Assembly: GCF_933775445.1 (NCBI RefSeq)
Contig: NC_065872.1
Location: 21,514,001-21,578,000 of the forward strand
Reading direction: 5' to 3'
Length of the DNA stretch: 64,000 bases
From: Argentina anserina
Lineage: Eukaryota > Streptophyta > Magnoliopsida > Rosales > Rosaceae
The translations under genes were made by a program, and so were the position numbers. This document shows, piece after piece, positions 56,431-64,000 of the stretch (positions are counted from its first letter, which is position 1; each line of letters begins with the position of its first letter). Under the pieces are notes generated by a model, which worked only from the letters and a program-made list of their open reading frames with translations, made no database searches and was not told where the DNA came from.

Positions 56431-56864
56431 TATTGATTATTGGCTTTAATTGAATTGGTCTTTGACCCATATTGTTGCAGCCCAATTTGATCACGTGGAC
56501 CGCATGCTTAGGTTAATTAGGTTGATATATATATGTAACCTAAGGGTTCTAGGGGTGAGAGACACACATGCTACCGCAAGACATAAGAGAAAAGTGAGTT
56601 GAATATTTGTAATTAACCTACAGCTCAGTCTTCTTCATTCAGAGAGAAGAGCAGCTATTTGGGGTTTTGGGATTAGAGAGTTTTAGTACAAAGCTCTATT
56701 GTATTCTCTCCAATTGATCATAGTGGAATTTCTCGCCGGCTCCGAAAGTGGACGTAGCTCAATCACATTGATTGAGTGAACCACTATAAATCTTGTGTCC
56801 TTGTGTTTTCTTTTCTTTATTGTTCCATATCAATATTGCTGTTTGTTTACGCTTCCGCACAACA
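56431..56864 (+). repeat. 3' LTR of the Tork-like element (434 bp)
   Basis: Starts TATTGATTATTGG, ends CCGCACAACA, followed by GGATG at 56865-56869. Differences from the 5' LTR seen by eye: t/c in gga(c/t)cgcatg context, a/g in agggatgag, g/a in gctgccgc, g/c in cagctgagtc, and the last base. Confidence 0.93.
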
Positions 56865-56869
56865 GGATG
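56865..56869. repeat. Target-site duplication GGATG, right copy
   Basis: Identical to 51621-51625. Confidence 0.9.
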
Positions 56870-57869
56870 AACCTCAAAATAGTGTAATTCTCCAAAGGTC
56901 ACAATTGTTTTCATGACCATAAAAGACTAAAATAAAGTAATTAACCAAAATAAATTGACGATGAGACATTCATATGAAGAATATTACTAGTTGAGATTCG
57001 TCAACGAACAACTTACTTTAATACATACAATTTTGGAAAACTGACCCATAATTGAGATGATTGAAATCAAAAATTTCAAAATATAGTTTCTTCTCTCAAC
57101 TTTGAGATAAGTGGTCATTGGGAAAATTAGAATCTTAGCTCTATTACTAAATTAGTGGTTGCACTACATTTTGTTTTGCGAAATAAACTTTGCAGCTAAT
57201 TTGATCACCAGTCTAGGTCACGAAGCTAGAAATTTTTTGTACTATCACTCAACGCTTTTAATTTGCTCTATTATGAAAGCGCTATTGTCTGAACACCAAA
57301 ACAGACAACGATAGCATCAAATAGAACCATTGTTTTATCTATGATGGCACAATAGAGTATTAACTAGAACTATTGTATTTGTATATTTTCTCAATTAGCT
57401 TCAATAGTCAATTGGACAATATTTTTCCAATTTCACTTTCTGATATTTACATTGTTTGTATATAGTTGGACGATGGTTGCTACTTGCTACTGAGTTGTCT
57501 AATACATAGTGGGAAGACACATACAAATTTATATTTATATTAAAAGAATCTAATTAATTTGCATAAATAGTATACATATATTTGCTTTAATACAAGTGGT
57601 GAAGCCTATACAAAAGAAACCAAAACACAAGCCTATCTAAATTCTTGTTCTTGAGTTCATCACTACATTTCAAAGAAGATTCTAAATGGTTGACATCTAT
57701 GCAAAACCTCAGCCCACTGAAGCTTTCTAACTTCAATGTAGAAATTTCCTTCTCTGCATCTCCACAACTAGATATGCACCAGAATGACAAGGTAAGGCAT
57801 AATCCAAAATTAAGCCATTACCCCTATGTTTCCCAATCAAAACCCCAGTTATAATCATACGGAACCCAC
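56870..57869. other. Intergenic DNA, possible old DNA-transposon remnant
   Basis: AT-rich. The words caatagagtattaactagaa and ctattgtctgaacac (57280-57420) recall decayed ends of CACTA-like elements, but no end or duplication can be defined. 57590-57850 may hold more decayed V-ATPase-gene sequence on the minus strand. Confidence 0.3.
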
Positions 57870-58794
57870 CAAATGGTTTCATTGCTCATAATGTTCGCCA
57901 ATAGTCAGTTAAAAACTTCCCTGGTGTAAAACTTCAATATCTATGGTAGTCTTTAGCTCCGAAATTTTACCAGCAACCTGAATTTAATAAATTGTGGTTA
58001 TATCGGATGAAGGTGATAAAGGAAACTCTGAGACGAAATGCACTATTTAAACATAAATGCAACCACAAATTTCAGGCAAACTCAGACAAACAACCAAAAC
58101 TAACATATAAATTCTTGTTCTAAGATTGAAGAAATAAACTAAACCACATAAGGTTTTATGAAATAATTGGAATTTGAAGAAGAATAAATGACCCTTTCTT
58201 TTAAAGATCACTAGCAGAGCCCCATTTATTTATATTGCTTACAGTATTCTTGCTGCATCACGAATAAAGTAATAAATATATTTTAGTCAACTAAAGCAGC
58301 AGGTGATGGTACTTCAAAGGACGGTAGATAACTTAATAAGAAAAGAAAACAAGGACTTGAGCCCATCTATTGATGAAAGGAGTATAGGAATTAGGGAATC
58401 TACATATACTTGGTTGAATAAAAGGTTCATTTAAATTACTGTATAAGCAACTATGATGCAGACTTAATAGTAAATAAAACTTTTTTTAACCCAAAAACTT
58501 AATGCTGGGGAAATGGCATTAACAATGAGAAATGAAACAGAAAGTTAACTGAGACGAGGAAAAAATGTGACAGAACAACATGAGCAGCCACATTCTCAAT
58601 TGAAATAACAGTAACAATATCCAAGAAGGATCAGTGCATACCTCGTTAATTGTTTGAGTTTGTTTACTTAGATCCTCAGTAAAAGGGTAACGATTGGCTC
58701 CAAAAGCATCACAAATTTTAAGAATCTTGCTCTTTGCTATTTCTCCAGAGTAGAATACCACAAAAATTGAGAAAAATGTATGCAGATCATTCAT
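57870..58794 (-). pseudogene. Fragment of V-type proton ATPase subunit a gene
   Basis: Two exons on the minus strand. The first (about 58772-58642) gives [20 protein letters not shown], then [21 protein letters not shown], ending at a GT donor. The second starts at 57977 after an AG acceptor with VAGKISELKTTIDIEVLHQG, SF, a TAA (57909-57911), then LTIGEHYEQ. These match the N-terminal cytosolic arm of plant VHA-a (the FGANRYPF...ITEVSGKLSELKTTID region), part of the membrane sector that pumps protons into vacuole or Golgi lumen. The rest of the ~820-aa protein is missing and stops interrupt the second exon, so this is a decayed partial copy. Confidence 0.82.
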
Positions 58795-59721
58795 GGTCAG
58801 AGACGCAATTTAATTACAAAAAAAAAATGATATCTGAAAAACTGCTTAAGTTTGCAAAGAAGTTCAACTATAAATATCTTTCACTTGCAGAAGCATGATA
58901 ATTTGACCAAGACTAGCAAAGCTGTAAATGTTTGTATTCGCTCTTGAAGAAGAGTTTTCCACTCAATATCATTCTTGGTTAAGTTGGCCCAACTTGAAAA
59001 TCAGTATGCACCCTACCAATGATTATATCTGCTAAAAGCCAATAAATCAAACTTGTCCCACTTTTCTACTCCACCACTGACTACAATGTGTGGTTATAGT
59101 CCAGCCACAAATTCTCACAGGGTGTACCAAGCAATCAAAACTCTAAATTCTATTAATTTAACTTAGGATCCGACAGAGTTTTGATGACTACATATCCCAG
59201 GAAACGTAGTTCATCAAGGCATCCATGGAGTGTGCATTAGATTTACATAGACTAGAACTGGACCAAGTCCAGAAGGTTAATAGAATAGAAGTGATTGGCT
59301 TAATATGAAGCAGGACCGGATCTCGGGGAGTCAGGATTCTTGTTCTTAAACCCCCTACCCCTATTCTTGTTTTGAAAAGCTAAATCACATACCCCTACTG
59401 ATTTTCAAGAACATAGCATAACAAATTAAAAGCTAAAAATGATAAATTTAAAGAAAGAAATCTTAAACCTTAAAGGGTGGAACTTGGAAGTTAAAACAAT
59501 TTAAAGTAAAAAAGGGGGAAAAAAAAAGAGTGGAGAGAGAGGTGCAAGTGAACTGAGTGCTGCTAATCACTTATAAATGTAAAAGCTTTATATAGACCTC
59601 AGAATAATTAAGTTCCATAACTATCTGTTGTTAATTTTGTACTGTATACAGTGATACACATCCTACCAAAAAAAGCCTTGGGTATGATCATGACAATGAA
59701 TACTTACAGATTTCACATTTT
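58795..59721. other. Intergenic DNA
   Basis: AT-rich; purine-rich run at 59500-59550. No gene recognised. Confidence 0.45.
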
Positions 59722-61230
59722 ATGTCACACTTACAAATTTTTCTTAGTTCTACCTCAAATATAGGGAGACCAATAATTGTGAAAAATATAATAAATTCGC
59801 TTACTACAGCAGCAGGGGAGTGTATGCCAAGAAATGGAACAATGTCAACTTACAGCCAATTCTCTACTACCAAACCAACTACTGCACCAGCTGCAAGTCC
59901 CCCTATAGTTATGATAGTAGCCTTCCTTGCAGAGATAACAACACATCACTCCAAAGTACCAGACTAGAAAACACATTGACAAAGGGTTGGGTAAACATGT
60001 TTCACAATCCTTTCAAATAGCACTACGCAATCATATTCTTAATATATAACTGTAAAATGTGTTTATTGTCCTCAATCTAATACATGTCAAGTTAATAGCG
60101 AGAAAACATTAGATAATTCACATCAGATAACTACTGACACCAAGCACATAATTGGATCCATCATTATTATATTTGAGGTAGAAAACCAACCTAACCAAAC
60201 AAACCCATGACTTTCATGATCTAGAAACCATACATAACACTAAGAAATGGTTGGAAGTGAGGAGTTCATCACATAGAAACTAATGCCTTGAATAAACATA
60301 CAATAAATGAGATTTCGTAAGGAAAAAATCCATACCTAACTTAATATTCTTCTTGGTCATGAAGTACAAGGAAGCTCCAAAGTTACCAGCCAGAAGCAGT
60401 CCAGGGACTCAGCCCCTCCAAATGGCACAGAAGAAGTCGAAGTTCCATTAACATAAGTCAAGGCCATCAAAGCCCCATACACACCAGCTTGCACACCCAG
60501 ATCACTTCCTGACGGTGTTTCAACTGCAATAGGTGGGTTCTTAACACTAGCCTGCAACCACTGAGGCATTGCGGAGCATTCACTGGCTTTACATCAGCAT
60601 ATCGAACACTACTATTTACAACTTTGCCAGCTCGCCGCTGAGTCAAGCTTCTCAAAAGTAACATATCATACGCAACCTCAACCTAAATACAGCATCACAC
60701 TGCTAAGCAAATCATATATAAAGCCAACAAACACTAGCCGTAACTCACAACCGGTCAGTGATTACTTTATTCACAATCTTCACAAACAACCCAGAAGAAA
60801 ATAAACCCAAAACAAGGAAGCTCAACCTCATAATTGTATGTTCAAAGCTCAAGCTCAATCCAAAATCTAATTATAAACAAGATTTCGAAGCTCAACCTCA
60901 TAAACCCAAAATCAAGAATCAGTTAATTATGAACAAGGATTGTTAAAAAAAAAAAATAGCAATAGGGATGCAATTAAGATTCCCGTCAAGAAGAAAAAAA
61001 CATTACATATTGAATTCAATGAAAACTTACTGCGGAGAAGATCAAGAGATGAAGACAAATTTGTAGGTCTCTCCTAATCATGATCTCGCAATCTCGACCC
61101 AAAAACGCCCAAGCCCCTCGAAAACGACCCAACCCGTTCAAATTTTTGGCGCCGATCAGGGCCCGTCGCGGAGCTAAGCTTGGAGAGTCGGGGAAGGTAC
61201 CTTTTTCCTCTCTTTTTTTACCCACTTACA
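59722..61230 (-). pseudogene. Decayed gene for a small membrane protein, family not identified
   Basis: Minus-strand exons: a GC-richer first exon (about 61230-61031) ending at a strong donor (gca|gtaagt); a middle exon (about 60690-60336) encoding MPQWLQASVKNPPIAVETPS, GVQAGVYGALMALTYVNGTS and, after a one-base frame change near 60410, PGLLLAGNFGASLYFMTKKN followed by a donor; and a last exon with ATIITIGGLAAGAVVGLVVE, NWL, a TAA (59851-59853), then VDIVPFLGIHSPAAVVSEFI. Two or three membrane spans are likely. The text beyond the stop still looks protein-like, so the stop and frame change suggest decay. The first exon's MGKKREEKG frame may be leader. I do not recognise the family with confidence; a chloroplast membrane protein is possible. 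Confidence 0.55.
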
Positions 61231-62204
61231 AAGTGACGTTGACTGTTGACAATGTTAGCCTAATCTGACGGCTCACAGAAGCTCCCTTACAAGCCTCACA
61301 TTAAAGGCCCTGATGTAGACACCTGTCTTTGAAACACGCCGTGTGACTTCACTGCCGTGAAGGGAAGAATTTTCGGGAGCATACTCAGAGACTTGCTACT
61401 AAATTATTTTTCAAATTGAGGATCCCATCACCCATTTTTCGATCTCATAACTATATCTTGATAAATTTTTCAATGAGTCTATCATTTCAATCACAATTTG
61501 ACATGGAAGATTTAATTAGAAAAATTATATTTAATCTATTTTGTTAAAAACTATTTTTAGTTTCTTTCTAAAATTTTATACCCTACACTCTAAACCTTAC
61601 ACCACTAAACTATAAACTTAAAATCCTAGTTTAAAATCATCAATACTCATGAAAGTCATTTCACAAATAATAAAAATATGTTCAATTATGTCGAAATATA
61701 ACAGGTAAAAATGACCACTAGACATTGTCACATGATGCTATGGTACAAAATGTTTAATTTATATATATCTGAGACATTCATAAATGTGATTTACCTTGAA
61801 TTATATGTGTTTAACAGTTTTGGGTCGTCTGTTAATTTGATTTACTTTGATACATTAACGATCACTAAATTGGTTAAAAATTTGAAGAAGTATTATAATG
61901 ATCTAAATGTAATTTGATTCATATAAGCATAAAATATAAACAGTTGAGATGAAAAAAGGTGATTTAAGAGTATGTCTAATCAACAATTAATAAGAAATTC
62001 ATCAACTCAAAAATGCCTTAAGACAATTTGTGTGGCTATTCATGTTGCACTATTAAGAAGTACTATGTGCAACAATTCCGGACGGTACGTGGTGAATATG
62101 AGCTAGCTACAACTACTCTTACGTGGGGTTGTGATGCAACTAGAGCTGTGATACGAAAAGGTACCACAGTATAATCATTGGATTAAGTAAGGATGACGAT
62201 GATT
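61231..62204. other. AT-rich intergenic DNA
   Basis: No gene. 61560-61640 has repeated aaacyttaya and aaactataaactt words. Nothing else recognised. Confidence 0.5.
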
Positions 62205-62209
62205 ATGAG
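62205..62209. repeat. Target-site duplication ATGAG, left copy
   Basis: ATGAG before the solo LTR; repeated at 63217-63221. Confidence 0.82.
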
Positions 62210-63216
62210 TGTTAGAAAATGGTTGGAAAAACCATTTAAAACCAAATTTTAATTGATTAATTAAATTAAGTTAAACTTATAATTAATCAAAGATGAACAT
62301 AGATTTGAGTTCTCCATAATGAGGGCTACAAGATCATATGTTTGTTTGTGTAATTTGGTTTGTGGGTGAATAAGAAATTGTCACTCAAAGATGGCTACTT
62401 AGAATGAGGGAAATGTATTTGTCCCACGTTGGAAAAGAGAAGTGTTGAAAAGACTTTATATAGAATCCATTGTGTATGGATTGTAAAGTGTGTAAGCCCT
62501 CTTATACCCTCTTGCGCACACGCAGGGGGGTGCAAATCCTAGGTCACAAGGGAAACTCGTGTATGCCCGTCCGACCTGCGGACACGAATGCAACACCGAA
62601 TTGAGGGTCGGAACGCGGATTCTTTTTGCATTTCCGAAAATTCGGTTCTGACTATTCAAATTCTCTTCAATGTTCAAATTCTTCTTTTGTAACAATTGAG
62701 TTATTGTGTGTTATGGAGAGTTATAACAGAATTGAAATCAATGTTTGTAACATATGTAACTCATATATGTTATGATCTTTTAATTTCTATAGCAGCCATC
62801 TTATTAATTGCTGATTGCAAATCCTCACAGTATAAATAGCCATTATCCTTTCATTGTAAAATCATCCCATTCGAAACACAATCCTCTCTCACTCTCAAAA
62901 TTCTTAGCTTTTCTCTGGTGATAGAAAGAGGTACCTTTCGAGTTCGTTGAGGGTTCTAGTTAGTAGTGCAACTTCCTAGAATCGTTTAGTCGTTATATCC
63001 TGGGAGACAAGCGCCAAGCATCCTTGCACCGGTAGAGGAGACGTAAACGTCTTAAGGACAGTGTGGTATCACACACGTCTCGACTAGTTCTTCCATCATC
63101 AATCGTTTGGTATTTTGGTTGAATTTATTTTCGTGTTCTTCGTTTCTGATTTATAATTATTTATAATTCAGCCTATTAAAAATTATATATGCAATATAAC
63201 ATTGTTCTTTATAACA
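62210..63216 (+). mobile_element. Solo LTR, 1007 bp
   Basis: Starts TGTTAGAAAATGG, ends TTATAACA (TGTTA...TAACA inverted ends) and is bounded by ATGAG on both sides. No coding content. A TATA box (agtataaatagcc, near 62830) with downstream ctctctcactctc marks the likely LTR promoter on +. A (g)n run and palindromic cacacgcag lie at 62517-62530. Copia or gypsy origin not decided. Confidence 0.8.
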
Positions 63217-63221
63217 ATGAG
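63217..63221. repeat. Target-site duplication ATGAG, right copy
   Basis: Identical to 62205-62209. Confidence 0.82.
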
Positions 63222-63592
63222 TTGGTTACATCATCACGTCACGCACCGGTCCAGATGGTCGGTGGCTTTTACCACACCTGACGGTCCCGATGTGTGAGTT
63301 AAATGTTATAGAGTAGAATGTAAATAAAATAAAAAAATTGTTTCTAGGCTCGTCCAATCCCTTCTTGAATCAACAGATTCTACACTTCTCTGCAAAAAAG
63401 TGTATGAATAGGTGGATGACCAAAACTACGCGCTCAGTGAGTGGGTACGTAATGTAATATGCCAACACAGTCATGTTATTTTACTCACGCTATAAAATAA
63501 TATATCATATACGCACAGTTCAAAACAATATGCCATATCGCACAATACATTCTTATTAGTTATCTTTCAATTTAATGACTCCAAGGGACACC
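63222..63592. other. Intergenic DNA
   Basis: No gene or repeat recognised. Confidence 0.4.
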
Positions 63593-63595
63593 TAA

Positions 63596-63946
63596 GGGCA
63601 ACTCCAACAATGGTGCTAAACTTTAGTTTTGGTCTTAAAATAGAACTTTCCATCTCCAACATCCTGTTTTGAGGGGTTCTGGTTTTGGTTTAATAAGACT
63701 TGAACCTAAACTAAGTCTTATATCTAGTGATTTTCCAAGACCAACACTTTAATAGTACATTAGGCCTGCATGAATTAAACTATGTCATAACACCTTCATA
63801 TAACACTCAAAATCATATTTTAATCAATAATTGTATATATAGCACCTAATTGTTGAGATGGAGAAATGAGTCATATATGAATAGTGAAATAAGGGGTGTT
63901 AAAATAAAAATAGCACCCCAAATAGAGTTTATGGTTGGAGATGCCC
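63596..63946. mobile_element. Tourist-like MITE, 351 bp
   Basis: Ends GGGCAACTCCAACAATGGTG and, in reverse complement, GGGCATCTCCAACCATAAAC, flanked on both sides by TAA (63593-63595, 63947-63949), the PIF/Harbinger target. AT-rich interior without coding content. The end differs from the GAGCATCCACATC end of the PIF element at 46437 but shares the GCATC(T)CCA theme. Confidence 0.85.
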
Positions 63947-64000
63947 TAATAGCATCTTGCCCTATATCTCCGTGTGCCAAATCTTTATTTCAACACCAAA

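Larger units (their letters stand above)
51626..56864 (+). mobile_element. Ty1/copia retrotransposon (Tork-like), 5.2 kb, recent
   Basis: Two 434-bp LTRs that differ at about five positions by eye (~1.2%), a perfect 5-bp duplication, a primer site (agtaccagagctggttcc at 52063, tRNA-Met type), gag with a CCHC knuckle, protease, integrase, RT and RNase H in copia order, and a polypurine tract (aaggtggagat) before the 3' LTR. Gag is interrupted by a 183-bp MITE, and pol has frame breaks near 54006, 54083, 54625, 55135 and 55840, so the copy cannot code for its own movement despite its youth. Confidence 0.95.

Noticed and set aside
62456..62695. 79-codon minus-strand frame in the solo LTR
   Set aside because: Lies wholly within the LTR and has no coding features.
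1..64000. tRNA, rRNA and CRISPR signals
   Set aside because: Scanned for tRNA B-box-like GGTTCRANTCC and for regular spacer arrays; only LTR-internal look-alikes such as ggttcgaatg were found, without cloverleaf partners.

Overview
This is a stretch of flowering-plant nuclear DNA. It is AT-rich, has spliced genes with GT-AG introns, and is dominated by plant LTR retrotransposons (Ty1/copia Tork-type and Ty3/gypsy Tat-type), hAT, PIF/Harbinger and MULE-related DNA transposons and MITEs. The codon use and protein types fit a eudicot. Rosaceae is plausible but I cannot prove it from the sequence.

Layout. 1-7365 is transposon debris: the 3' end of a copia element (1-1215), a GC-ended element filled with a ~460-510 bp tandem repeat (1590-4095), a decayed minus-strand copia gag between two LTR-like pieces (4270-5731), and an element carrying a TGTGAC-type minisatellite (5745-7365). 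7498-8352 is the intact 40S ribosomal protein S17 gene (+). 9213-11173 is a hAT-like element with a perfect 8-bp target-site duplication that has captured pieces of two host genes (ADH and an RNase PH/exosome gene). 12579-16839 (-) is an intact three-exon gene for the splicing factor SF3B3/SAP130, followed by a three-exon gene for a 220-aa multi-pass membrane protein (17520-21130, -). 22101-23095 is a three-copy tandem repeat.

24709-46200 is a nested complex. A FAR1/FHY3-like (MULE-transposase-derived) coding region runs from 24709 to about 43445. It is split by a 1555-bp solo LTR (25322-26876, duplication GTAAG) and by a 14.7-kb Tat-type gypsy element (27411-42121, duplication CAGAT). Removing each insertion plus one duplication copy restores the reading frame at both junctions. 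The gypsy element carries gag, protease, RT, two RNase H regions and integrase on +, and on - a long antisense intron-containing gene resembling the plant mobile domain (PMD) family. A five-exon Ulp1-like (C48) cysteine protease gene lies convergent to the FAR1-like gene (44212-45724, -), which suggests that both may belong to one old autonomous MULE.

46437-48250 is a PIF/Harbinger transposon with a nearly intact DDE transposase. 49425-51262 is a second copy, in opposite orientation, of the minisatellite element. 51626-56864 is a young Tork-like copia element with two 434-bp LTRs (~99% identical) and duplication GGATG, whose gag is interrupted by a 183-bp hAT-type MITE. 57870-61230 (-) holds decayed gene pieces: a V-ATPase subunit a fragment and a small membrane-protein gene with a frameshift and an early stop. 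62210-63216 is another solo LTR (duplication ATGAG) and 63596-63946 a Tourist-like MITE (duplication TAA).

Only three host genes look functional: RPS17, SF3B3/SAP130 and the membrane protein. The rest records layered transposition, gene capture and decay. No tRNA, rRNA or CRISPR was seen.
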